A DNA stretch of 64,000 bases. Origin: Roseivirga spongicola (lineage in GTDB: Bacteria > Bacteroidota > Bacteroidia > Cytophagales > Cyclobacteriaceae). The stretch is taken from assembly GCF_001592965.1 (NCBI RefSeq), contig NZ_LRPC01000029.1, positions 1 through 64,000 of the forward strand, written 5' to 3'. The translations under genes were made by a program, and so were the position numbers. This document shows, one piece after another, positions 32,836 to 41,950 of the stretch. Each line of letters begins with the position of its first letter. Positions within the stretch are counted from its first letter, which is position 1. The notes beneath the pieces were generated by a model. The model ran no database searches and was not told the origin of the DNA. It saw nothing but the letters and a program-made list of their open reading frames with translations.

Positions 32836-34998
32836 TTATCTTAAGAACAACATTTCTCTATACTTCAATAATGGCCAAGATTCATCATCTAGAATTCCTT
32901 CTAGCCTATCAACTGCATCTCTAATCACATCAAAGTATGTCCCCTTAATTTTATCGCAATAACCAATTGCTTTATCCCTAGAGTGCTCAAGGTTGTTAAT
33001 CTCTCCTCTCACATCGTTCATAGCCTGAACATTGTTTTGGATGGTAACAATTTGGGCATTTACCTTTTCAAGGATCGATTTAATGTGGCTATTATCTAAA
33101 CCAAATTCTGCTAAACCTCTTGCGTTTTGCATCAACTTATTCTGATACTGCACCGCGGCAGGAACAACTTGAGCCATTGCAATTTCAGAGATCAATCTGG
33201 CCTCAATCTGAATCTTCAAAATGTAATTCTCGAGCTGAATTTCATTTCTTGCTTCAAGCTCAATGGCAGACATAACGCCAAACTCCTCAAAAGTACTTTT
33301 TGCATCATCAGTAATGTAAGCATCAAGTGCTCTTGGAGTATCTTTCACATTAGGCAAGCCTCTTTGTTCGGCTTCATCGGCCCACTCTTGAGAGTAACCA
33401 TCACCTTCGAACCTTACTCCTTTAGAAGCCTTAATATATTCTCTAAGCACATTAACAATGGCAATTTTCTTGTCTTCGCCTTTGTTAATTCTGTCAGAAA
33501 CAACTTTGTAGAACTCCTTGAGCTGCTTAGCCATAATCAAGTTCAACACTGTCATTGGTTCTGCAACGTTTTGGTTAGAACCTACAGCCCTGAACTCAAA
33601 CTTATTACCTGTAAACGCAAACGGGGAAGTTCTATTTCTATCAGTGTTATCCAGTATAATCTGAGGAATCTTATCGATACCCAGCTTCATATACATGTTA
33701 TCACCCTTGTCTACCTTAATGTTACCGTTATTCTCCAACTCATCTAGAACTGCAGTAAGATCAGAACCAAGGAAAACAGACATAATTGCCGGAGGAGCCT
33801 CATTAGCACCAAGTCTATGGTCGTTACCAGCAGACGCAATACTAGCCCTTAGAAGACCAGCATTTTTATGGATGGCCATTACAGTATTTACCAAGAAAGT
33901 AAGGAACTGAAGGTTTTCACGTGCACTTGAACTTGGTTGGAAAACATTAACCCCGTTAGAAGCAATAAGTGACCAGTTGTTGTGCTTACCACTTCCATTT
34001 AGGCCAGCAAATGGCTTTTCATGGAACAGAATAGCCAAATCATGTCTTTCAGCAACTCTATTCATCACATCCATCATTAAAGAGTTGTGATCTGTAGCCA
34101 CGTTGATATCTTCAAAGATTGGAGCCACCTCAAACTGAGCTGGAGCCACCTCATTGTGGCGTGTAGAAACAGGGATACCTAATTTTAAACACTCAATCTC
34201 AAAGTCTTTCATAAAGTTGTAAACCCTACTCGGAATAGCTCCAAAGTAGTGATCGTCTAACTGCTGACCTCTTGCAGGATGACGCCCGAATACGGTTCTC
34301 CCCGCCATCACCAAGTCAGGTCTTGCGTTGTACAATGCTCTGTCTACAACAAAATATTCTTGCTCACAACCCAAAGAAGCACTTACTCTGTTCACATTCC
34401 TATCGAACAATTGGCAAACCTTGGTTGCGGCCTTATCAACAGCCTCTACCGCTTTCAACAATGGAGCTTTGTAATCTAACGCCTCCCCTGTGTAAGAAAC
34501 GAAGATGGTAGGAATACATAGCGTTCTACCCCAAATGAAGATTGGAGAACTTGGATCCCACGCGGTATATCCTCTAGCCTCGAAAGTTGAGCGAATACCT
34601 CCGTTAGGAAAAGAAGAGGCATCTGGTTCTTGTTGAATCAGCTCACTCCCTTTAAGAACCTCCACTTTTTTGTGGGCATCAAAGAAAGAGTCGTGTTTTT
34701 CTGCTGTAGCTCCAGTAAGTGGCTGAAACCAGTGCGTGTAGTGCGTAGTACCTTTAGAAATAGCCCAAGTTTTAACAGCCGATGCTATTTCGTTGGCAGT
34801 TTCTACATCTATCTTCTTACCTTTCTTTATGGCAGATTCTACTTTTTTGAAAGTATCGGGAGCAAGAGTAGCTTTCATTTTCTCCATGGTGAATACTTCA
34901 TCCGCGAAGAAGTCAGAAATCTTGTCCGAAGGAGCAAAAACACGATCAGTTGTTCTTTGCTGAACGATGTTTAGGGCACGTTGGCGCTGATTCGACAT
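32836..34998 (-). CDS. glnN: Type III glutamine synthetase (GlnN)
   Basis: The 720-aa protein is far longer than GlnA I (about 470 aa) and fits the GSIII family typical of Bacteroidota: THYTHWFQPLTGATAEKHDSF near the N-terminus, ARHNEVAPAQFE-type core read as VSTRHNEVAPAQFEV, HEKPFAGLNGSGKHNNWS, and SAGNDHRLGANEAPPAI. It makes glutamine from glutamate, ammonia and ATP. I start at MSNQRQRALN (top base 34998). The frame continues 67 codons upstream without any family signature and with a composition like noncoding DNA. Nitrogen control elements such as PII or NtrC sites are not evident. Confidence 0.95.
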   Translation of the reverse strand: MSNQRQRALNIVQQRTTDRVFAPSDKISDFFADEVFTMEKMKATLAPDTFKKVESAIKKGKKIDVETANEIASAVKTWAISKGTTHYTHWFQPLTGATAEKHDSFFDAHKKVEVLKGSELIQQEPDASSFPNGGIRSTFEARGYTAWDPSSPIFIWGRTLCIPTIFVSYTGEALDYKAPLLKAVEAVDKAATKVCQLFDRNVNRVSASLGCEQEYFVVDRALYNARPDLVMAGRTVFGRHPARGQQLDDHYFGAIPSRVYNFMKDFEIECLKLGIPVSTRHNEVAPAQFEVAPIFEDINVATDHNSLMMDVMNRVAERHDLAILFHEKPFAGLNGSGKHNNWSLIASNGVNVFQPSSSARENLQFLTFLVNTVMAIHKNAGLLRASIASAGNDHRLGANEAPPAIMSVFLGSDLTAVLDELENNGNIKVDKGDNMYMKLGIDKIPQIILDNTDRNRTSPFAFTGNKFEFRAVGSNQNVAEPMTVLNLIMAKQLKEFYKVVSDRINKGEDKKIAIVNVLREYIKASKGVRFEGDGYSQEWADEAEQRGLPNVKDTPRALDAYITDDAKSTFEEFGVMSAIELEARNEIQLENYILKIQIEARLISEIAMAQVVPAAVQYQNKLMQNARGLAEFGLDNSHIKSILEKVNAQIVTIQNNVQAMNDVRGEINNLEHSRDKAIGYCDKIKGTYFDVIRDAVDRLEGILDDESWPLLKYREMLFLR

Positions 34999-35209
34999 AT
35001 CTATTGATTTTTGTGTTTTAAAATTCGTCTCGAAATTAACATAATTACGTAATCCATGACGAACAACACTCAGAAAATTATCCGTTTTCGGAATGAAAAC
35101 GTTTTCAAATTGAAAATTAGGTCTCGAAAACAACCTAAAACGAAATTTTAAACAAAATTGGATGAAATCGAATTCTACGGGAAATGAACTAAATTGCACT
35201 CATAATTCT

Positions 35210-35217
35210 TACCTTTG
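35210..35217 (+). promoter_or_regulatory. Predicted -7 promoter box of mtaB
   Basis: TACCTTTG matches TAnnTTTG exactly. It lies 18 nt upstream of the ATG at 35236, so the leader would be about 14 nt. The nearest upstream TTG is only 13 nt away, closer than the usual -33 spacing. Confidence 0.5.
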
Positions 35218-35235
35218 CACCCCGTTAAGGAAAGC

Positions 35236-36555
35236 ATGAAGAAAGTTGCCTTTTATACACTAGGATGTAAACTGAATTTCTCTGAGACTTCAACTATCTC
35301 CAGACAGTTTGAAAACAGAGGCTTTCAGAAGGTGGAGTTTTCAGACACTCCAGACGTTTTCATCATTAATACTTGTTCGGTTACTGAAAATGCTGACAAG
35401 AAGTGTAAAAAGATTGTAAAAGAGGCTCAAAAGATCAATCCAGACGGGTTTGTAGCTATAATAGGATGTTACGCTCAGCTCAAGCCCAAAGAAATTTCAG
35501 AAATAGAAGGAGTTGATGCTGTATTAGGAGCAGCAGAAAAGTTCAGGCTATTAGACCTTCTCCCTACGTTTCAAAAGTCTGACGAAGCTCAAGTGCTTGC
35601 TTCAGAAATTAAAGAGGCTCGTGCATTTAACAATGCCTACTCTGTTAATGATAGAACCAGAACCTTTCTTAAAGTTCAAGACGGCTGTAATTACCATTGC
35701 GCTTTCTGTACTATTCCTTTGGCGAGAGGAAAGAGTAGAAGTGATAGCATAGCCAATATTATTAAGTCTGCAGAAGAAATTGCGGCTACCGATACCAAAG
35801 AAGTAGTTCTAACTGGTGTCAATATTGGCGATTTTGGTATTCAAGAGGGTAAACGCGTTGAAAAATTCGTAGACCTTGTCAAGGCGATAGATCAAGTGAA
35901 TGGGATTGATAGAATAAGAATCTCATCTATAGAGCCCAATCTATTAACCAATGAAATAATTGAGTACACATTAACCTCCAATAGGTTTGTGCCTCACTTT
36001 CATATTCCGCTTCAATCTGGAAGCAACAAAATACTCAGGAAGATGCGCAGAAGATATCTTCGTGAGCTTTACGAAGACAGAGTTTCTAAAATCAAAAACA
36101 TTATTCCAGACTCATGTATCGGAGTAGATGTGATTGTGGGCTTCCCTGGCGAAACAGAAGAAGACTTCTTAGACACCTACAACTTCTTGAATGAGCTGAA
36201 TATATCTTACCTTCATGTTTTCACCTATTCTGAAAGAGCCAATACTGCCGCTCCAGACATGGAAGGAACGGTTCCTATGAAGGAGAGAAATAGAAGATCT
36301 AAAATGCTTCGCATTCTGTCAGAAAAGAAGAAGCGTCAGTTTTACGAAAGCCAACTTGGTTCTACTAGAACCGTACTTTTTGAAGATGACGTTCAAGATG
36401 GTATGATGCACGGTTTCACCGAAAACTATGTTCGTGTAGCTGCCAAATATGATCCACTTCTGATAAATGAGCTCAAAACTGTTCAACTCACTCATATTAA
36501 TGACAATGGCGTAGTTGAAGTTGAAGAGCCAGAAATGGTTTTTGAAACTCATTAG
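35236..36555 (+). CDS. mtaB: tRNA threonylcarbamoyladenosine methylthiotransferase MtaB
   Basis: The 439-aa protein is a radical SAM methylthiotransferase. The N-terminal MTTase domain has its three iron-sulfur Cys in YTLGCKLN, INTCSV and IGCYAQL. The radical SAM domain has the CxxxCxxC site in QDGCNYHCAFCTIPLARG, and a TRAM domain closes the protein. The LGCKLN start and the GRGKSRS-like spacing fit MtaB, which adds a methylthio group to t6A37 in tRNAs, better than MiaB or RimO. The ATG at 35236 is preferred; a TTG at 35215 lies inside the -7 box. Confidence 0.93.
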   Translation: MKKVAFYTLGCKLNFSETSTISRQFENRGFQKVEFSDTPDVFIINTCSVTENADKKCKKIVKEAQKINPDGFVAIIGCYAQLKPKEISEIEGVDAVLGAAEKFRLLDLLPTFQKSDEAQVLASEIKEARAFNNAYSVNDRTRTFLKVQDGCNYHCAFCTIPLARGKSRSDSIANIIKSAEEIAATDTKEVVLTGVNIGDFGIQEGKRVEKFVDLVKAIDQVNGIDRIRISSIEPNLLTNEIIEYTLTSNRFVPHFHIPLQSGSNKILRKMRRRYLRELYEDRVSKIKNIIPDSCIGVDVIVGFPGETEEDFLDTYNFLNELNISYLHVFTYSERANTAAPDMEGTVPMKERNRRSKMLRILSEKKKRQFYESQLGSTRTVLFEDDVQDGMMHGFTENYVRVAAKYDPLLINELKTVQLTHINDNGVVEVEEPEMVFETH

Positions 36556-36631
36556 ATACCTTTCAATCTAAGTCTAAGTCCGGTTACCCGTATCTCTTTA
36601 CAAGGCACATAGGTGAGCCGTATATGTTGAT

Positions 36632-36904
36632 ATGTCTAGCGCAGGTCACGTAATGGATTCTATAAAAAGGATGAAAGCCAACAGAGCGTTAACTACGCGA
36701 AGGGACGCTTTCAACATAAAAGAAGCCAATTCATTCAGACCTAAAGCTTCTTCCGAAATCAGAAAGTATAGATTTAAAGAAGCTACCCCTCAATACCTTA
36801 GAAAGCTAAAGGCACAACTTTCTACTGAAAAGAAAAGGGAGCTAATTAAGCAAATCATAGTCCTGATCATATCTATATCTCTTGGGATTATCATCTTCTT
36901 ATAG
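36632..36904 (+). CDS. Small conserved-looking membrane protein
   Basis: The 90-aa protein has a basic, hydrophilic first part (MDSIKRMKANRALTTRRDAF, FRPKASSEIRKYRFK) and one C-terminal transmembrane helix (IIVLIISISLGIIIFL). Size, a clean frame and the tail-anchor pattern suggest a real gene; I recall similar short proteins in Bacteroidota but do not know a function. It lies between mtaB and dnaE on the same strand with no shared promoter apparent. Confidence 0.6.
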   Translation: MSSAGHVMDSIKRMKANRALTTRRDAFNIKEANSFRPKASSEIRKYRFKEATPQYLRKLKAQLSTEKKRELIKQIIVLIISISLGIIIFL

Positions 36905-37070
36905 CCTTCAAAAGCTTCTATTTTCGTTACTCAAGAATAATAAACGGCCCTCCTAAAAACTTGAGTAATTCTGTATCATTTTTTAGCTAAGGAACCTTTC
37001 CACTCGGGTGAGATTTAGTAATTTAGATGTCCAATTTTAGTTTTCCAGCAACCGATCGAACTAAGTCTCT

Positions 37071-40000
37071 ATGTATCTGATATTTGATACCGAAACCACC
37101 GGTTTACCCCAAAATTACAATGCTCCGTTAACGGATTTTGAGAACTGGCCAAGGCTAGTGCAAATAGCATGGCAGTTACATGACATGAGGGGTAACTTGC
37201 TCGTTGCCAGAAACCTCATAGTTAAACCTGAGGGCTTCACCATTCCTTATAACTCGGTTCAAATTCATGGAATTACTACTGAACGAGCTTTAGAAGAAGG
37301 GAAAGACCTGAAAGAAGTGCTAGCCATGTTTGAAGAGGACATGAAAGGTGCCGAATTCGGTATTGGCCATAATATAGAGTTCGATTATAACATTGTAGGA
37401 TCTGAATTCTTAAGAGCCGGACTAACCAATCCGCTGGAGCATTTAGAAGAGTTAGACACCAAATTAGTTTCTACTAATTATTGTGCAATTCCGGGAGGTA
37501 GAGGCGGTCAATTCAAGTGGCCTACCCTAACCGAACTTCATACTAAACTCTTCGGCAAGGCCTTCGCTGAGGCTCACGATGCCGCCTATGATGTAGACGC
37601 TACAGCACGATGTTTCTTCGGCCTAATCAAGGAAAGCGTTGTTCCTCCAGCAAAAGGAATAAAACTACACGAGGTTATTTATGAAGCCCCTGAGTTAGAC
37701 GAAGCAAATTTTGCTAAAACAGACACTACTGGCCCCAAAATAGACCACAATAAAGTAGATAAAGAAGGGCTCACAGAGCTTAAAGAAGTACCATTTTCAC
37801 ACTTACACGTTCATTCACAGTTTTCCATCCTCCAGGCCGTATCGGATATCAATAGTTTAGTTGGGGCTGTAAAAGAAATGGGTATGCCTGCCGTGGCTCT
37901 TACTGACCATGGCAATATGATGGGAGCCTTTCATTTTGTAAGTGCCGCTTTAGCTGCAGACATCAAGCCTATTGTAGGTTGCGAATTCAATGTTTGTGCC
38001 GACCGATCTAATAAAAAAGTTCAAGACAATGGTTTTCAAACGGTTATTCTGGCTAAAAACAGAAACGGGTATCATAACCTTGTAAAGCTTTCATCTATTG
38101 CCTTTACAGAAGGCTTCTACTACGTACCAAGAATTGACAAGGACGACTTAATTAAGTATAAAGAAGACCTAATTATACTTACTGGTGGCCTTTGGGGCGA
38201 AGTTCCTTATAAGATTCTAAACGTTGGAGAAACGCAGGCAGAAGAAGCCTTTGCTTGGTGGAAAGAACAGTTCGGAGACGACTTCTATGCAGAAATAAAC
38301 CGACACGGCATCCCTGAAGAAGACCATGTCAACTCCATTCTACTTCAACTTTGTAAAAAGTATGATGTAAAATATATAGCAGCCAACAACACTTACTACA
38401 CCACCAAAGACCAATCTTCTGCTCACGATGTACTGCTTTGTGTAAAAGATGCCGAATCGGTCAATAAGCCGAAAAAGTACATAGGTAAGCGTGGTAGAGA
38501 GTTTAGGTATGGCTTCCCTAATGACGAGTTCTACATTAAGTCGGAAGACGAGATGAAGAAGCTCTTCTCCGATATTCCAGATGCCATTACCAATACCAAT
38601 GAAATTGTTGAGAAGGTAGAATCATATCAATTAGCGAGAGATGTACTTCTTCCTAAATACGAGATTCCAGAAGAGTTTCAACACCCCGAAGACGATATTG
38701 ACGGAGGCAAGAGAGGAGAAAACGCCTATCTACGACATCTAACTTATGTAGGTGCAGAAGCTCGATACGGAGAAATAACTGATGATATTAGAGAAAGGCT
38801 AGACTTTGAGCTTGCTACCATTGAAAGAACAGGTTACCCTGGCTACTTCCTCATTGTTCAAGATTTTACCAACAAAGCCAAAGAACTAGATGTATCCGTT
38901 GGCCCTGGCCGGGGTTCGGCTGCTGGTTCGGCCGTAGCCTATTGTATAGGAATTACTAACGTAGACCCAATTAAGTACGATCTCCTTTTTGAGCGTTTCC
39001 TAAACCCTGACAGGGTATCACTTCCCGATATTGATATTGATTTTGATGATGAAGGAAGACAAAGAGTAATTGATTATGTGATTGACAAATACGGCAAAAA
39101 TCAAGTTGCTCAGATTATTACATACGGTACAATGGCGGCCAAGTCTTCTATCAGAGATACAGCCAGAGTGCTTGAACTCCCTCTTTCGGAAGCCGACCGA
39201 GTTGCAAAACTGGTTCCTGACACCAAACTGCGAAAACTCTTTGGGTGGTCTGAAAAAGACCTCCGCGACAACCTAAGGTCTGAACAGGTACCACTAGCAC
39301 AAGAACTTAGAAAGATAGCCGAAGGCAACAACCTCGAAGCAAGAACGGTTAACCAAGCACGAGTAATTGAAGGCTCTGTTAGAAACACTGGTATACATGC
39401 TTGTGGAGTAATTATTACGCCTGACGACATCACCAAGTTTGCTCCTGTAGCCACCGCCAAGGACTCTGACATGTGGTGTACTCAGTTCGACAACTCGGTG
39501 GTAGAAAGTGCAGGTCTACTGAAAATGGACTTCTTGGGTCTGAAAACCCTTACCCTTATTAAGGATGCGGTTAAAAACGTAAAAGAGAAACATGATGTAG
39601 ACCTAGTTCCTGATGACTTTCCACTAGATGACCAAAAGACTTATGAGCTCTTTCAGCGAGGAGAAACGGTAGGGATTTTCCAGTACGAATCTGCTGGCAT
39701 GCAGAAGTACATGAAGGAGCTAAAACCTACGGAGTTTGCAGACCTTATTGCCATGAACGCCCTCTATCGCCCGGGGCCTCTTGAATACATCCCTTCCTTT
39801 ATTCGAAGAAAACATGGTGATGAACCAATCACTTATGACTTGGCCGATATGGAAGAATATCTGGCTGAAACATACGGAATTACGGTATATCAAGAGCAGG
39901 TGATGCTTCTTTCGCAAAAGCTGGCCGACTTTACCAAAGGTGAGGCAGACGTTTTGCGTAAGGCCATGGGTAAAAAGCAGAGGGCTGTACTAGACAAAAT

Positions 40001-41360
40001 GAAGCCTAAGTTTGTTGAGCAAGCTAAGGCCAAAGGGCACGATGAAAAGAAGCTTGAAAAAATCTGGCGCGACTGGGAGGCTTTTGCTTCTTACGCCTTC
40101 AATAAGTCGCACTCAACTTGCTATGCCTATGTAGCCTTCCAAACGGCATACCTTAAGGCTCACTACCCTGCTGAATACATGGCTTCTGTACTCAGCAACA
40201 ACATGAACGACATTAAGCAGGTAACCTTCTTTATGGAAGAGTGCAAGCGAATGGGGGTTCCTGTACTCGGTCCAGATGTTAATGAATCGAACTATAAATT
40301 TACTGTAAACCAAAACGGAGAAATACGTTTTGGAATGGGGGCCATTAAAGGTGTAGGCGAAGCAGCTATTGAATCGATAGTGGCAGAAAGGAAAGAAAAT
40401 GGGCCGTATAAGAACATTTTTGATTTTGCCGAACGCGTAAACCTAAGAGCGGTAAATAAGAAAAACTTTGAAGCCCTAGCGCAAGCAGGAGGCTTTGATT
40501 GCTTCGAATACCATAGAAGACAATACTTATGGGCAGAAGACAATGAGCAAACCCTAATTGAAAAGGTTATCAGATATGCCAATGCCATGCAGGCAGAGAA
40601 AGATGCTGCTCAGGTTTCATTGTTTGGCGGAGATAGTAATGTAGCCACTCCCCTACCTAAAGTTCCTGAGGTAGAAACCTTTAGTCAGATGGAAAAACTT
40701 AGGTTAGAGAAAGAGGTCATTGGCTTCTACGTTTCTGGCCATCCTCTCGACCAGTTTGAGATAGAATTAGAATCTTTCTGCAAACCAATTTCAGACATCA
40801 ATAAATTCCCCAATCAAGATATTTCCATTGGTGGAATAGTCAACTCCGTTCGGAATGGGCAGACTAAAACTGGTAAACCCTTCGGTATACTAAACATTGA
40901 AGATTACAACGGGGCCACAGAGCTCTTCTTGATGGGTGAAAAATTCATCAATAATGCCGCCTACTTACGCCCAGGTGAGTTCTTATTCATCCGAGGAAAG
41001 GTTGAATTAAACTGGAGAAAAAAGAAGGAAATTCGAGACAACCCGGCTATTAACCCGAACCCTGAAGACTGGGAACTCCAGACTCAGACCATCTCACTAC
41101 TTAGTGAGCTTCGAGAGAAAATGGGGAAAGGAGTTCATATAAGACTAAATGCAAGAATGGTCGATCAAGATTTAATCGATACCATTATGCAACTTACCGA
41201 AACCTACGAAGGAGAAACCATGTTGAAGATTGAGCTTTTTGACAGGGAAGAAAACATCAAGGTTGAACTTATCTCTAGAAAAGTGAAAATCGATCCAACT
41301 CGTGAGTTAATCAAAACCTTGAATAGCTGTACAGATGGTGCCAGATTAATTACTGCATAA
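37071..41360 (+). CDS. dnaE: DNA polymerase III alpha subunit with fused N-terminal 3'-5' exonuclease
   Basis: The 1429-aa protein starts with a DEDDh exonuclease domain (about residues 1-200: FDTETTG with Asp6/Glu8, GHNIEFDYNIV, AHDAAYDVDATA). It then has a PHP domain from about residue 243 (SHLHVHSQFS, ALTDHGNMMG) and the polymerase core with catalytic acidic residues in LPDIDIDFDDEGRQRV near 652 and GPGRGSAAGSAVAY. A helix-hairpin region and an OB fold near the C-terminus (about 1250-1320) follow. It is the replicative polymerase, with proofreading built into the same chain. DnaE of many Bacteroidota has such an N-terminal exonuclease. The gene stands alone, between a small membrane protein and thioredoxin. 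Confidence 0.95.
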   Translation: MYLIFDTETTGLPQNYNAPLTDFENWPRLVQIAWQLHDMRGNLLVARNLIVKPEGFTIPYNSVQIHGITTERALEEGKDLKEVLAMFEEDMKGAEFGIGHNIEFDYNIVGSEFLRAGLTNPLEHLEELDTKLVSTNYCAIPGGRGGQFKWPTLTELHTKLFGKAFAEAHDAAYDVDATARCFFGLIKESVVPPAKGIKLHEVIYEAPELDEANFAKTDTTGPKIDHNKVDKEGLTELKEVPFSHLHVHSQFSILQAVSDINSLVGAVKEMGMPAVALTDHGNMMGAFHFVSAALAADIKPIVGCEFNVCADRSNKKVQDNGFQTVILAKNRNGYHNLVKLSSIAFTEGFYYVPRIDKDDLIKYKEDLIILTGGLWGEVPYKILNVGETQAEEAFAWWKEQFGDDFYAEINRHGIPEEDHVNSILLQLCKKYDVKYIAANNTYYTTKDQSSAHDVLLCVKDAESVNKPKKYIGKRGREFRYGFPNDEFYIKSEDEMKKLFSDIPDAITNTNEIVEKVESYQLARDVLLPKYEIPEEFQHPEDDIDGGKRGENAYLRHLTYVGAEARYGEITDDIRERLDFELATIERTGYPGYFLIVQDFTNKAKELDVSVGPGRGSAAGSAVAYCIGITNVDPIKYDLLFERFLNPDRVSLPDIDIDFDDEGRQRVIDYVIDKYGKNQVAQIITYGTMAAKSSIRDTARVLELPLSEADRVAKLVPDTKLRKLFGWSEKDLRDNLRSEQVPLAQELRKIAEGNNLEARTVNQARVIEGSVRNTGIHACGVIITPDDITKFAPVATAKDSDMWCTQFDNSVVESAGLLKMDFLGLKTLTLIKDAVKNVKEKHDVDLVPDDFPLDDQKTYELFQRGETVGIFQYESAGMQKYMKELKPTEFADLIAMNALYRPGPLEYIPSFIRRKHGDEPITYDLADMEEYLAETYGITVYQEQVMLLSQKLADFTKGEADVLRKAMGKKQRAVLDKMKPKFVEQAKAKGHDEKKLEKIWRDWEAFASYAFNKSHSTCYAYVAFQTAYLKAHYPAEYMASVLSNNMNDIKQVTFFMEECKRMGVPVLGPDVNESNYKFTVNQNGEIRFGMGAIKGVGEAAIESIVAERKENGPYKNIFDFAERVNLRAVNKKNFEALAQAGGFDCFEYHRRQYLWAEDNEQTLIEKVIRYANAMQAEKDAAQVSLFGGDSNVATPLPKVPEVETFSQMEKLRLEKEVIGFYVSGHPLDQFEIELESFCKPISDINKFPNQDISIGGIVNSVRNGQTKTGKPFGILNIEDYNGATELFLMGEKFINNAAYLRPGEFLFIRGKVELNWRKKKEIRDNPAINPNPEDWELQTQTISLLSELREKMGKGVHIRLNARMVDQDLIDTIMQLTETYEGETMLKIELFDREENIKVELISRKVKIDPTRELIKTLNSCTDGARLITA

Positions 41361-41402
41361 GGCGTGTGTAATTGAGTAAGTTTCCGTTCGGAACTTTTTG
41401 AT

Positions 41403-41410
41403 TACTTTTG
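41403..41410 (+). promoter_or_regulatory. Predicted -7 promoter box of trxA
   Basis: TACTTTTG matches TAnnTTTG exactly, 48 nt upstream of the ATG at 41459. No TTG at the usual -33 distance is evident, so the match is partial. Confidence 0.4.
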
Positions 41411-41458
41411 ATGTCTATTCGGTGTAGCTTAGCATAAGAAAATAACAAACTATATATA

Positions 41459-41794
41459 ATGGGAAAAGCATTAGAAATAAACGATTCAAACTTCGAGGAA
41501 GTGGTGTTGAAGTCTGACAAGCCAGTTTTAGTGGATTTTTGGGCAGCGTGGTGTGGGCCTTGTAGAATGGTTGGTCCAGTGGTGGAAGAAATTGCAGATG
41601 AGTACGGTGATACTGCCGTTGTTGGTAAAATTGATGTAGACAACAACCAAGACATTGCCATCAAATATGGTATCAGATCTATTCCTGCTTTGCTTTTCTT
41701 CAAAGACGGTGAAGTAGTAGACAACGTAGTTGGAGCTGTTCCAAAAGGCGTTTTAACTAACAAACTCGATGCTCAAATTGGCACCGAGGCCTAA
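41459..41794 (+). CDS. trxA: Thioredoxin
   Basis: The 111-aa protein is a standard thioredoxin: WAAWCGPCRMVGP with the redox Cys32 and Cys35, the buried Asp in LVDFWA, the cis-Pro of RSIPALLFF near residue 80, and the length typical of TrxA. It supplies electrons to ribonucleotide reductase, methionine sulfoxide reductases and peroxiredoxins such as the Bcp at 18093. It is transcribed alone, with a strong terminator 27 nt after its stop. It has no signal peptide and is cytoplasmic. Confidence 0.96.
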   Translation: MGKALEINDSNFEEVVLKSDKPVLVDFWAAWCGPCRMVGPVVEEIADEYGDTAVVGKIDVDNNQDIAIKYGIRSIPALLFFKDGEVVDNVVGAVPKGVLTNKLDAQIGTEA

Positions 41795-41821
41795 GCAATA
41801 AAGTAATTTGTATTTACTGAG

Positions 41822-41850
41822 ACCCCAGCAATTGCTGGGGTTTCTTTTTA
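41822..41850 (+). terminator. Rho-independent terminator of trxA
   Basis: A perfect 8-bp stem ACCCCAGC/GCTGGGGT has an AATT loop (41822-41841 is a 20-nt perfect palindrome) and is followed by TTCTTTTTAT. Confidence 0.9.
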
Positions 41851-41870
41851 TACCATTCTTACAACCTATG

Positions 41871-41878
41871 TACTTTTG
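41871..41878 (+). promoter_or_regulatory. Possible -7 promoter box of the porin pseudogene
   Basis: TACTTTTG matches TAnnTTTG, 72 nt upstream of the ATG at 41951. No -33 TTG at the proper distance is seen. Confidence 0.35.
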
Positions 41879-41950
41879 ATAGAGAACAAGGTCATTTTCG
41901 CTCCAGAAACTCCTATTATTGGGCAAGTAAATTGAAGCGAACTATTTTTT

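Noticed and set aside
33127-33747. Open frame of 206 codons antisense to glutamine synthetase
   Set aside because: It mirrors the coding strand of glnN and shows no domain or start signal.
34999-35199. 67-codon N-terminal extension of glutamine synthetase III
   Set aside because: It has a composition like noncoding DNA and lacks family likeness; MSNQRQRALN is the normal start.
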